From positions 2,232,001 through 2,296,000 of the forward strand of contig JALUTQ010000007.1 of NCBI GenBank assembly GCA_032718865.1: 64,000 bases of DNA, given 5' to 3'. Positions 54,201-64,000 of this stretch are shown one piece after another (the stretch's first letter is position 1; each line of letters starts with the position of its first letter). Source of the DNA: Tilletia caries. Its lineage: Eukaryota > Basidiomycota > Exobasidiomycetes > Tilletiales > Tilletiaceae. Made by a program: the position numbers and the translations under genes. Under the pieces are notes generated by a model. That model did not search any database. It had not been told where the DNA came from and worked only from the letters and a program-made list of their open reading frames with translations.

Positions 54201-56437
54201 AGCCGTTCGAATGGGGTCCCTTACAGGTCGCGTGTCTGGCGCAACTACAACGCGCTGCCGCCAACGCTCCCATTCTGAAACCAATCGATCCGGCACACAA
54301 TAAAGAGCCTATTTTTTTGTTGTTACCGACGCCTCCACGTCTGGCGTCGGTGGCCTGTACGGCCAGGGCCAAACCTGGCAAACAATGCGGCCCGCTGGGT
54401 TCCACAGCCGCAAGTTCAACTCTGCGCAAATGAACTATCGAACGCATGAGCAAGAGCTGCTTGCCGTGCTTGAGGCGTTGATAAAATGGGAGGACCAACT
54501 GCTAGGACGGCAGTTCACAATCATCACGGACCACCGCAGCCTTGAGTATCTACAGACTCAGAAGACACTCAGCGGTCGACAAATTCGCTGGCTTGAATAC
54601 CTCTCGCGTTTCACATATACCATTCAGTATGTAGCTGGTGAAACAAATGTGGTCGCAGACTACCTCTCCCGCTTCTGGGAAGACCCAAAGGTCCCTTCGG
54701 AGCCTCACGACTATGTCAACGCCGACGCGCGCCTCAGCGATGACGACGACGGTCCTCCAAACTTGTATACTGCTGCGATCCGGCGCAACACAACGGGCGC
54801 CAACAACGGGCGTCGGCAAGTCTCGGCATCCAACGCCGCCGAACACACGCCGCCTACTCGACCATCTCTACCTGATGCGATCAAAACCGCCATCGACGTC
54901 AATGGTCTCGGCGACGACCTCTCTCCTGCCATCCAAGCCGGCTACGCTAGCGACATATTCTTCCGCATCATCTGGTCCAAACCTGAATACCACACCGTCC
55001 ACTTCGAGGTCGAGGACGAGTTCCTGTGGCGCAAGCAAGATGATGGCAGTCGCACTCTTTGCATCCCAGGGGCCCTTTTTAAAGGTAGGAGGGTGACGGA
55101 GCTTCTGATCGACAGTACTCACAAAGGCCTTGGACACCTTGGTTCACTTAAGACTCTCACAGAACTCCGCAGATACTACTTCTGGCCTCGCATGGTCAAA
55201 GACGTTAAAGCGTTTGTCAAATCCTGTGGACCCTGCGCGGTTACCAAGACATCACCCACATCCCCTCAAGGCAAGCTCCATACCATTCGTGTCCCGGACA
55301 CACCATGGAAAGGCATGGCCATCGACTTCGTCGGACCGTTGCCCTTGACGGAAGATGGCTTTGACTTCCTATTGGTTGTCATTTGTTTGTACAGTTCAAT
55401 GGTACATCTCATTCCGACAACGACAACAGTCACCGCTTCGGGGTCTGCCAAGCTCATCTACGACGGGATCTACCGACTCCACGGTTTGCCAGAGAGCATC
55501 ATCTCTGACCAAGACACACGCTGGAAGTCAACGTTCTGGCAAGAACTCCACCGCCTTCAAGGAACAAGGTTGCGCTTCTCGACAGCGTACCATCCCGAGA
55601 CTGACGGCGCCACCGAACGGGCCAACCGAACCGCCATCCAGATCCTGCGATCCATGGTCAGCGCTGACCAGAAGGACTGGAAGGATCGGCTGACAGCTGC
55701 CGAGTTCGCAATGAACTCACAAACGAACCAGACCACTGGATTCAGCCCCTTCGAAATGCTTTACGGTTTCAACCCAGTCATGGTTCCGAACCCTGCATCC
55801 TCCAGCAAGATCAGCCCATTCAAAGGCGTTCGACAGTACCACGAAAAAGATCAAGCTCAACATGATGGCTGCTCACGACAGCATCATCGCCTCTCGCACC
55901 CGACAGACCACGCAAGCTAATAAGCGTCGGTCAGTCACAGAACCGTACCAGGTAGGCGACTTGGTCTACTTGTCCACCAAGAATCTTAAGCTTCCAACAG
56001 GACGAGCATCTAAGTTACTGCCACGATACCTTGGCCCGTACAAGATCGCCAAGTGTCTTGTGGAGCAGAATGCATTCACCATTGAGTTACCTAAAGAACT
56101 AAAGGATCGCCGGATCCACCCAACGTTTCACAGTAGCCTCCTGAAGCCTCACGTACCGAACGACGATAAGTTGTTTCCTGGTCGTGAACCAAAAGTATTT
56201 TATGACTTTGGTACAAATGAGGATGAAGAGTGGCAAGTGGAAGATGTCCTCGGTCATCGTTGGCTATCCGCCCGCCTTCAGCTGCTTGTACTATGGTCGA
56301 CTGGAGAGAACACCTGGGAGCCAATTGAGAATTGCAACCGACTCTCTGTGCTGGACAAGTACTTGGAGCTTCATGGTGTACACCAGCCCGACATACTACC
56401 TCAAGGTACTCACACCTCAGGCTTGGTCAGATCATAA
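50866..56437 (+). pseudogene. Gag-Pol, copy 2, several frameshifts
   Basis: Pieces: 50866-52773 (Gag, CCHC, start of protease), 52694-53536 (protease end, linker), 53314-54303 (RT with YLDDIFIFS), 54385-55920 (RNase H and integrase in one frame) and 55862-56437 (integrase end and chromodomain-like segment). Breaks relative to the sister copies fall at T5 52755-52759, C5 53362-53366, T7 54312-54318 and A5 55844-55848. The shared T5 at 54111-54115 separates RT from RNase H. The integrase core is longest-open here and includes both DDE blocks and the HHCC finger. Confidence 0.85.
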
Positions 56438-56876
56438 ATGTGCAGCACGTGACTACGATCTGACAGCGTTGAGTCCTTTACACAAAAAACACAAAAGAAA
56501 AAAAATACCGAAAACCTCAATTAAACAAATACGCAGCACTTAGAGGCGTACCGTGCATGACGCAGGAACGAGGGTCCCGTCGGAGTATCTGCACCTACAT
56601 TCTAGACCTTTGAATATGTGCTGGGACCTGGGTACCTGCAGATAAATGGCAGTGCCTTGCATGGTCTAGAACCTCAAACGCCGAAAAAAAATCGGGACGG
56701 AGTTTTTAACCCGTTCCTGACCACACCTTCACTCAACACCGCTCAGCACTTCACCTCTACGTTGCATCGGCATCGAGTTGAACACCACTCAAAGCAATCC
56801 AATCTTGCGCTCCTGAACGCTTGCTGCGGTGCGCAGCACACTGCTGATGGTCGCCGTGGATGGGCAGAGAGAAAGC

Positions 56877-56884
56877 TATATAAG
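56877..56884 (+). promoter_or_regulatory. internal TATA box before ORF3, copy 2
   Basis: TATATAAG, same context as 48820 in copy 1. Confidence 0.5.
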
Positions 56885-56934
56885 AGACAGTGTCGTGAGG
56901 GAGAATTGACTGATTCTACTCATCAAAACACACT

Positions 56935-56936
<2 letters not shown>

Positions 56937-56970
<34 letters not shown>
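56937..56970. repeat. (CA)n microsatellite, copy 2
   Basis: (CA)17 upstream of ORF3, same context as in copy 1. Confidence 0.95.
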
Positions 56971-56974
<4 letters not shown>

Positions 56975-57260
56975 TGACTTATACACACAGTCACACACTT
57001 CTGATCCTCGGATCCCTCCTCGCACTCCTCGCGACAACACTCCTCACCCTTCCTACTCTCCCAACGACTCTCTGGTCATCAAGGACGAACAAGAGGATCC
57101 GGTTCTGCAGTCTTTCGGTTTCTACACTCAAGAACGGCTCCCGAACGGCGAAACCGATTCCGAACAAGATGGCGACCCACTTCCCTTTGTTCCTCAGTCA
57201 CAGCACATTCAAACCGCCGTCGACACCGCCCTTCACTACGTATTTAGTACCTTCTCAACG

Positions 57261-57647
57261 ATGTCAGCTAATACTAGGGCTTGTTACTTTATGTACATGA
57301 AGCCGTTTCTCCGTCCTGAGCTGGAGGAAGCGGTTGCCCAAGCAACTGCTCAGCTCCAGGCTGAGAATGATCGACTTACGGCCGAGAACGAGCGCCTCGA
57401 CCGACACCTTCGAGCCCGACTCCGACTCGCCGGCTCCCGGTTTTACTTTCTTCCGGAATCCCGGTGGTCTCAACAGTCGTGGTCTCGCCACTCACTCCGC
57501 CAACTCAACCACGCGGACGGGGTCAACATGGCGGCCCAACTTATTGTAGCTGCCGATGGTAACACTCACCACCCCTATCTCCTCCACAACCCCGCTTACC
57601 GCTACTGTCTCCGCCGCTTTGCCCCCTACTCCCACTCTCACCCTTAA
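57261..57647 (+). CDS. extra coiled-coil ORF (ORF3), copy 2
   Basis: 128 aa between integrase and the 3' LTR, where no standard Ty3/Gypsy protein lies. After MSANTRACYFMYMKPF comes a probable coiled coil at about 20-55 (ELEEAVAQATAQLQAEN, DRLTAENERLDRHL), then a Tyr/His/Arg-rich end (YFLPESRW, NPAYRYCLRRF). The same frame is open for about 90 codons upstream with plausible acidic sequence (LVIKDEQEDPVLQSFGFYTQ), so the real start may be upstream, perhaps via splicing or a shift in the (CA)n tract. It resembles no family I know; an envelope-like, Gag-accessory or regulatory role are all open. Confidence 0.55.
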   Translation: MSANTRACYFMYMKPFLRPELEEAVAQATAQLQAENDRLTAENERLDRHLRARLRLAGSRFYFLPESRWSQQSWSRHSLRQLNHADGVNMAAQLIVAADGNTHHPYLLHNPAYRYCLRRFAPYSHSHP

Positions 57648-57778
57648 AGTTTCTCACTGCTCCCTTTGTCTCTCCACTATGCTCCCTCCACAAAAGATTT
57701 CCCTCTTTCTTGACTTCTTCAAAAATTACACTTTGGTGAAAACTCTTTTGACTGACATGTCAGCCCAGAAGGGGAGGA

Positions 57779-58859
57779 TGTAAGGTGTCTGACATATGTA
57801 GGTGCCACGCGTACATTATTCAGCACCTCACAAGTTAACATTTCTATCCTCTCACCCGTACCGACGCGTGGTGACCGACACGTGGTGCGGGTTGTTTTTC
57901 TCTGCGCGCGCGATATGTGGTGCGCGTTGTTTTTATTTTCTCACCTGAGACGCGCCGCGCGTCGACAATTGTCACGTGGCGCGTGTGGTGTGCGACGCGT
58001 GGTGCGCGTTGGTTTCTCAGGCGCCCAACGCGTGGTGCGCGTCACGTGTCACATATGGTGCGTGTTGTTTACAATTTTGGTGAAGTGTTGGTTCACGCGA
58101 ATTTACCATCGAAACACATTTTTCGCGTGGTGAACCAACGCTCACCATGCGCACCGCGCGCACCACTCACCACCGCTTCCTCTCACCTCACCTCGCCACA
58201 CTCACACTTCCCCTTTGACTCGTCCCTGCTCCCATGATGACTGTATGACTGTGTATGTATTTAGCCCGTGTCAAAGGATGACTGTGTATTGACTGCTGGG
58301 TGATTTATGGTGACTGTTGGATGACTACTATCTGACGCGTCAGTTGTCACGTGGCTGTGACTCTTGTGACTCACCAGCACACCGACGCATCCACATCACC
58401 ACACCTCAGCGCAGCGCACACCACACAATGCGCTGCGCATCAGGGGCACCATGAAAGGTATAAAAGGAGCGCCCTCGCCGCCCTTCTTCCCTTCTGGTCC
58501 CCCCCCCAGCTCTTTCCTCTCACACTCCCAGACAACTAACTTAGCAATCACAGATCATTGCAGAGTTAAAAGTCTACTGTGTGAAGTCTGAGTCTCATAA
58601 AGTTTCATCAAGTGATTGAGAGAGCCACTTTCACCCACACACCTGTAGGACCACTGGTATACTGGTTAGTTATCTAAACATAGTAGCATAGGCCAAAGTT
58701 CAGCAGCGCGTCACTTCTGTCTCAATACAACGAGCGGTACTACGCGTCCGACTGTCCAACACCAATTCTATTGTGTTTGCAACGACCTTATAACTAGGAA
58801 ATCTTACACTTTTTAACTCTCAAAGACCTCTGTGACCAAAAGGTTTACTGAGTCTTACA
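57779..58859 (+). repeat. Gypsy LTR 3 (shared by copies 2 and 3)
   Basis: 1081 bp, ends TGTAAG/CTTACA. It has the same structure as LTRs 1 and 2, with a C8 run (against C6) near 58499. Confidence 0.94.
58459..58467 (+). promoter_or_regulatory. TATA box in LTR 3
   Basis: TATAAAAGG at the same relative place as in LTRs 1 and 2. Confidence 0.75.
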
Positions 58860-59258
58860 ATGGCACCCAAGAAGCGTAAAGACCTTCACGAAGGCAGCGA
58901 AGCCGCCGCTTCTGCTGCTGATGACATCGCTGGTGCTTCCCAGGGCCAAGCTCAACCTCCCGAAGTCCCTAGACTTACCTCGGAGTCCTTTCAAGGCGAC
59001 GAGGACACGGGAGAACATCAAGAGCCCAATCAAAAGGGCAACTCATCTCTCGCGGACACCATCTGCAAGATCAACAAATCCGATAACGACGATAGCATCG
59101 CCGCTGCGTCTCAAGTCGGAACTGAAGCTCCAGAGAAAGATCTCCACGAGCTCAGCGTCGAGGAATTGGAACTCGAGTTTCAAATCATGTCTCGACAGAA
59201 TCGAATCGATCTCATCCGCCAAACTATCCTCCAGAAAAAACGTCAAAACAACCAATGA
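58860..59258 (+). CDS. Gag N-terminal ORF, copy 3
   Basis: 132 aa, identical to copies 1 and 2. The A6 run is at 59235-59240. Confidence 0.75.
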   Translation: MAPKKRKDLHEGSEAAASAADDIAGASQGQAQPPEVPRLTSESFQGDEDTGEHQEPNQKGNSSLADTICKINKSDNDDSIAAASQVGTEAPEKDLHELSVEELELEFQIMSRQNRIDLIRQTILQKKRQNNQ

Positions 59259-62200
59259 CCCTCCCGTCCGGCAGGCTCCAGTGAACCAACCCATCAGAGA
59301 GTCCGCTCTCCCTGACTCTGAATCAGTTCTTCGCGAACGACAGAACGATCGACTCCGCCGCGCCGGGCTCCTGCCGCCTCGTGCAAGTGAGGCGCGCCAG
59401 CAACCCCGAGCCTCGGCACCGGCGCCAGGCCGTATGTCGTTCCCCACGCAAACGATACGACACCAGAGTGTTCCCATGACCTCCATCCTCTACGGCGTCG
59501 ACAGAAAGATCTCGGAGATCATGAATTCAACCGGTCAAGACGACGACGACCTCCCCGGAGACAAGTCGGAGCTCACTCGCGCCGGGATCAAGATGACCTC
59601 TCCAGAGAAATGGAAGGGAGACCGATCACTCCAGCTGTTCGCCGACTGGGTTCACTCGGTAGCCCATTACTTTAAGGTTCACGCCCCGCTCTCAGAACGT
59701 CTCAAGGTTAACTTGATTGGCGGGTACCTGCTAGCCGACCCGTTGGATTGGTACTGGCGCCACGTCGCTCCTCACGCTAAGTCGTGGACCGCGACGGACG
59801 TCATGGTCGCACTCCGTCGCAACTTCTTGGTCGATGAACTCTCACGACAAGCAGCGGACAAATTCGAAAGCGCGGACCAAGGATCGAAAGATATCCACGC
59901 TTTCCAGGCATACATTCTCAAGCTCGCCGATCAGATGACCGAGTACCCCAGTCCAGTCGCTCTCAACCGTCGATTGCTCAAAGGTATGAAAAGCAATCTG
60001 AGCGCGGCCATCATCGCCAACCGCGGCATAGATGCTGAGCTTTCGCCTTGGGAAGACATTGTGCAGGCTGCCATGGATCAAGAACGCGCCCAACGCTACG
60101 CTGGATCCATGACTAAAGCTGCACCGACTCGCACGGAAGACCGCAAGGACACTCCCCGCACTTCCCGGCTTAATCAGCCTAATCGTCCCTCGAATGGCCA
60201 GGGATTCAATCGACCAAAAGGATCGGCTCCGGTATACCGACCGATGATTCCGGTGAACCGCCCATCGGCCGCCAGCCCCATCCGTAACACGGCAGCTCCG
60301 GCTATGAGGCCTACAGGCGCAAAGCCTACAGACCAATGCCGTACTTGCGGCGCCTTCGGCCACTGGTCGCCGGACTGCCCAAAGCGACTCCGCTCAAACA
60401 TGCTTGACATGAAGGAATCTGAACCCGCCGATCAGGGTACAGATGACGCAGAAGAGTGCTCTGAGCCTGGCGTCATTCTCTTTCAAGAAGATGATGAAGC
60501 CCGTGATGAAAACGGGTGGCTTGACGAAGATGAAGACAGTGAGGGCCTGAACTCCAATAACATGACCGACGAGGATGATGAGACTCCTCTCATGTGCAAT
60601 GGTGTCGCCCACAAAGCCCCTGCCGCCAAACCTATCGTTACGCGCGAGTCTAACGTCTCCAATGCCAAGGCTCCTTTCGGTGACGCATCGAAGGTCTCGA
60701 AGCACCGGCCGCCGTTGGTTCATCCGATCGTAGCCAAGATCAAGATCAATGGATACGAGGCCAAAGCCTTGTTTGATTCCGGATCTACAGCAGATCTCAT
60801 TTCGGCGTCTTTTGTCGATACGCATAAATTGCCTTCGTTCAAACTGGATGAGCCCTCGCCTTTGCAACTCGCCATCACAGGTTCCCGTGGCAAGATCAAC
60901 CGCGCTTGTTTCGTCAAAGTGATTCACGGCGCGTGTTCGAACAAAGAACGCTATTTTGACATCCTGAACATCGATAGGTACGATGCCATTCTAGGCACCT
61001 CTTATCAAAAACACTTCGGTGTCTTGCTGGATGTTTCCGCCAACGAGGTCATCTACAAAACAAATCCTACCCAGTTGATCTTCAACACCAAAGAAATTCC
61101 GACTCCAAAGAAGAAGCCGGCGCTCTTGGTCCGCAAGGCGCCTCTGTCGACTTACGGAATCTCTCACTCTAGATTCGTCAAGGATAAAGTCTTGGTCTCT
61201 CCCAAGATCGGACGCCTTGCAACAGTAAACTTTACGCGTGCAACTGAGCCTTCAGGCGTGAAGATTGTCAAGACGGTACATACCGAGATTTGTCAGGATG
61301 ATCCACTGATGCCCGCTTCACTGGCAGTATCAGTACAGGACACGATCATTGACCGTCTTCGCGATAAATGGATGACAAGCACGAAAGACCTGTGGGGTCC
61401 ACGTCCGTTGAAGCTCCCCCCTTTTCGGGAGATCAACCATTCAATTCCACTTATCGACGAAACTTACCGACCTACCAGTCGACCGGCCAAATGTCCGGAA
61501 CAATTCCGACAAGCATACATCGACAAGATCAACACTTACACAGAAGCTGGCTGGTGGCAACGAGCCAGCGTTCCCGCTGCAATGCCAATGATGCCAATCC
61601 CCAAAAAGGATAACCGTATTCGTACGGTAGTCGACGCAAGGCAACGCAACGACAACACTCACAAGGACGTCACTCCGTTTCCCGATCAAGACGTGATTCG
61701 ACGTGACGTAGCTCGAGCAAAGTTCCGCTCCAAGCTGGATCAAGCCGACTTCTTCGAGCAAATCCGTATCATCCCAGAGGATGTCGGAAAGACGGCGTTT
61801 GCTACGCCATTCGGCACTTTTGTCAGCCTCGTGGCTCAGCAAGGAGACTGTAACGTCCCTAGTACAGCCCAGCAGCTGATGATGTTCCTCTTCCGAGAAA
61901 TCATCGGCAGGTTTGCCCACGCGTACTTGGACGATATCTTTATATTTTCCGACACTCTAGAAGAACATGAGGAGCACCTTGCCACCGTGTTCGACATACT
62001 CAGGCGGGCTGAGCTCTACCTCTCGAAGGACAAAATGGATCTATATTCGAAGTCCATGATTTGTCTAGGGCACGTTATTGATGATAACGGCCTACATGCG
62101 GATGAGGATAAACTGAGCAAGATTATCGCCTGGAAGGAGATGAGTACAGTCAAAGAGGTTCAGCGTTTTTCTTGGACTGGTCCAGTACCTTGCCCAGTTC

Positions 62201-62358
62201 TTCCCAAACCTTTCCACAATGACGAGCCCCATCTCCAAGCTCACGCAGAAAGGACAGCCGTTCGAATGGGGTCCCTTACAGGTCGCGTGTCTGGCGCAAC
62301 TACAACGCGCTGCCGCCAACGCTCCCATTCTGAAACCAATCGATCCGGCACACAATAA
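58921..62358 (+). CDS. Gag - protease - reverse transcriptase, copy 3
   Basis: 1145-codon frame, the longest of the three copies and unbroken from Gag through RT. CCHC knuckle at residues 473-486, protease DSGS at 619, RT YLDD at 1002-1005. Compared with copy 1 it has Ala for Thr in the Gag segment QLFADW, Glu for Lys at LIDETYR and Ala for Thr in VPAAMPMM. The real C-terminus diverges at T5 62166-62170; the about 60 residues after it are frameshifted. Confidence 0.87.
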   Translation: MTSLVLPRAKLNLPKSLDLPRSPFKATRTRENIKSPIKRATHLSRTPSARSTNPITTIASPLRLKSELKLQRKISTSSASRNWNSSFKSCLDRIESISSAKLSSRKNVKTTNDPPVRQAPVNQPIRESALPDSESVLRERQNDRLRRAGLLPPRASEARQQPRASAPAPGRMSFPTQTIRHQSVPMTSILYGVDRKISEIMNSTGQDDDDLPGDKSELTRAGIKMTSPEKWKGDRSLQLFADWVHSVAHYFKVHAPLSERLKVNLIGGYLLADPLDWYWRHVAPHAKSWTATDVMVALRRNFLVDELSRQAADKFESADQGSKDIHAFQAYILKLADQMTEYPSPVALNRRLLKGMKSNLSAAIIANRGIDAELSPWEDIVQAAMDQERAQRYAGSMTKAAPTRTEDRKDTPRTSRLNQPNRPSNGQGFNRPKGSAPVYRPMIPVNRPSAASPIRNTAAPAMRPTGAKPTDQCRTCGAFGHWSPDCPKRLRSNMLDMKESEPADQGTDDAEECSEPGVILFQEDDEARDENGWLDEDEDSEGLNSNNMTDEDDETPLMCNGVAHKAPAAKPIVTRESNVSNAKAPFGDASKVSKHRPPLVHPIVAKIKINGYEAKALFDSGSTADLISASFVDTHKLPSFKLDEPSPLQLAITGSRGKINRACFVKVIHGACSNKERYFDILNIDRYDAILGTSYQKHFGVLLDVSANEVIYKTNPTQLIFNTKEIPTPKKKPALLVRKAPLSTYGISHSRFVKDKVLVSPKIGRLATVNFTRATEPSGVKIVKTVHTEICQDDPLMPASLAVSVQDTIIDRLRDKWMTSTKDLWGPRPLKLPPFREINHSIPLIDETYRPTSRPAKCPEQFRQAYIDKINTYTEAGWWQRASVPAAMPMMPIPKKDNRIRTVVDARQRNDNTHKDVTPFPDQDVIRRDVARAKFRSKLDQADFFEQIRIIPEDVGKTAFATPFGTFVSLVAQQGDCNVPSTAQQLMMFLFREIIGRFAHAYLDDIFIFSDTLEEHEEHLATVFDILRRAELYLSKDKMDLYSKSMICLGHVIDDNGLHADEDKLSKIIAWKEMSTVKEVQRFSWTGPVPCPVLPKPFHNDEPHLQAHAERTAVRMGSLTGRVSGATTTRCRQRSHSETNRSGTQ

Positions 62359-64000
62359 AGAGCCTATTTTTTTGTTGTTACCGACGCCTCCACGTCTGGC
62401 GTCGGTGGCCTGTACGGCCAGGGCCAAACCTGGCAAACAATGCGGCCCGCTGGGTTCCACAGCCGCAAGTTCAACTCTGCGCAAATGAACTATCGAACGC
62501 ATGAGCAAGAGCTGCTTGCCGTGCTTGAGGCGTTGATGAAATGGGAGGACCAACTGCTAGGACGGCAGTTCACAATCATCACGGACCACCGCAGCCTTGA
62601 GTATCTACAGACTCAGAAGACACTCAGCGGTCGACAAATTCGCTGGCTTGAATACCTCTCGCGTTTCACATATACCATTCAGTATGTAGCTGGTGAAACA
62701 AAATGTGGTCGCAGACTACCTCTCCCGCTTCTGGGAAGACCCAAAGGTCCCTTCGGAGCCTCACGACTATGTCAACGCCGACGCGCGCCTCAGCGATGAC
62801 GACGACGGTCCTCCAAACTTGTATACTGCTGCGATCCGGCGCAACACAACGGGCGCCAACAACGGGCGTCGGCAAGTCTCGGCATCCAACGCCGCCGAAC
62901 ACACGCCGCCTACTCGACCATCTCTACCTGATGCGATCAAAACCGCCATCGACGTCAATGGTCTCGGCGACGACCTCTCTCCTGCCATCCAAGCCGGCTA
63001 CGCTAGCGACATATTCTTCCGCATCATCTGGTCCAAACCTGAATACCACACCGTCCACTTCGAGGTCGAGGACGAGTTCCTGTGGCGCAAGCAAGATGAT
63101 GGCAGTCGCACTCTTTGCATCCCAGGGGCCCTTTTTAAAGGTAGGAGGGTGACGGAACTTCTGATCGACAGTACTCACAAAGGCCTTGGACACCTTGGTT
63201 CACTTAAGACTCTCACAGAACTCCGCAGATACTACTTCTGGCCTCGCATGGTCAAAGACGTTGAAGCGTTTGTCAAATCCTGTGGACCCTGCGCGGTTAC
63301 CAAGACATCACCCACATCCCCTCAAGGCAAGCTCCATACCATTCGTGTCCCGGACACACCATGGAAAGGCATGGCCATCGACTTCGTCGGACCGTTGCCC
63401 TTGACGGAAGATGGCTTTGACTTCCTATTGGTTGTCATTTGTTTGTACAGTTCAATGGTACATCTCATTCCGACAACGACAACAGTCACCGCTTCGGGGT
63501 CTGCCAAGCTCATCTACGACGGGATCTACCGACTCCACGGTTTGCCAGAGAGCATCATCTCTGACCAAGACACACGCTGGAAGTCAACGTTCTGGCAAGA
63601 ACTCCACCGCCTTCAAGGAACAAGGTTGCGCTTCTCGACAGCGTACCATCCCGAGACTGACGGCGCCACCGAACGGGCCAACCGAACCGCCATCCAGATC
63701 CTGCGATCCATGGTCAGCGCTGACCAGAAGGACTGGAAGGATCGGCTGACAGCTGCCGAGTTCGCAATGAACTCACAAACGAACCAGACCACTGGATTCA
63801 GCCCCTTCGAAATGCTTTACGGTTTCAACCCAGTCATGGTTCCGAACCCTGCATCCTCCAGCAAGATCAGCCCATTCAAAGGCGTTCGACAGTACCACGA
63901 AAAGATCAAGCTCAACATGATGGCTGCTCACGACAGCATCATCGCCTCTCGCACCCGACAGACCACGCAAGCTAATAAGCGTCGGTCAGTCACAGAACCG
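62171..64000 (+). pseudogene. RNase H - integrase, copy 3, broken and cut by window end
   Basis: RNase H starts in the frame of 62219-62488, shifts at T7 (62367-62373) to the frame of 62440-62799, and shifts again at A4 (62700-62703, A3 in the other copies). From there integrase runs open to the window edge, with the HHCC finger and both DDE blocks (HPETDGATERANR). It has one substitution in the finger region relative to copies 1 and 2 (Glu for Lys at VKDVEAF). Confidence 0.85.

Larger units (their letters stand above)
49725..58859 (+). mobile_element. Ty3/Gypsy chromovirus, array copy 2 (LTR to LTR)
   Basis: Second head-to-tail unit, bounded by LTRs 49725-50804 and 57779-58859. Start-to-start distance from copy 1 is 8057 bp and to copy 3 is 8054 bp. 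The coding order is identical to copy 1. The polypurine tract ends at 57778. Confidence 0.93.
57779..64000 (+). mobile_element. Ty3/Gypsy chromovirus, array copy 3 (cut by window end)
   Basis: Third head-to-tail unit. It begins with the shared LTR 57779-58859 and continues through Gag, protease, RT, RNase H and integrase to the last base of the window, so its chromodomain, ORF3 and right LTR are not seen. Confidence 0.93.

Noticed and set aside
1..64000. CRISPR arrays, bacterial operons, phage genes
   Set aside because: Spliced eukaryotic genes throughout; the only regular repeats are retroelement LTRs and microsatellites.

Overview
The window comes from a filamentous or yeast-like fungus, most likely a basidiomycete. 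Genes carry several short GT-AG introns (about 47-112 bp), the DNA is GC-rich, many proteins have long Ser/Ala/Gln-rich disordered tails, and the gene set (Hook-type endosome adaptor, GPI-anchored aspartyl protease, Artemis-like nuclease, chromodomain Ty3/Gypsy elements) fits Ustilaginomycotina or relatives. That placement is inference. No gene content here suggests bacterial or viral DNA.

Layout. 1-10070 is ordinary gene-dense chromosome: ribosomal protein eL36 (+), a GPI-type aspartyl protease (-), tRNA adenosine deaminase Tad1 (+), the LYR-motif SDH assembly factor 3 (-) and CDP-diacylglycerol synthase (+). 10434-15918 is an insertion hot spot. It holds an intron-containing tRNA-Ser(GCT), a 476-bp Tc1/mariner-type MITE, and, 4 bp beyond the MITE target site, a 4.87-kb LTR element with identical 258-bp LTRs, a 5-bp target duplication, a half-tRNA-iMet-like primer site and no recognisable proteins. 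That element sits 81 bp upstream of ORC4 (16000-18524, +). 18893-37490 is again gene-dense: a small secreted protein (-), eIF3 subunit l (-), Snu13 (-), an Artemis/SNM1-like nuclease (+), a 1093-aa unknown Ser-rich protein (+) and a Hook homologue (-).

From about 37.5 kb the sequence turns repetitive. There is a cluster of GTCTGGT/ACCAGAC inverted repeats, a 445-bp GC-palindrome MITE, a degenerate tRNA-like unit and a low-complexity region with a direct duplication. From 41668 to the window end lies a head-to-tail array of at least three nearly identical (about 8.05-kb period) chromodomain Ty3/Gypsy retrotransposons that share their 1.08-kb LTRs (LTR-internal-LTR-internal-LTR-internal). Each has a Gag N-terminal ORF, Gag-PR-RT, RNase H-integrase-chromodomain, and an extra coiled-coil ORF with its own TATA box between integrase and the 3' LTR. 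Reading frames are interrupted almost only at homopolymer runs: two interruptions are common to all copies and the others differ between copies.

Exon boundaries were deduced by hand from GT-AG sites, frame continuity and family similarity; no alignment or database search was run.
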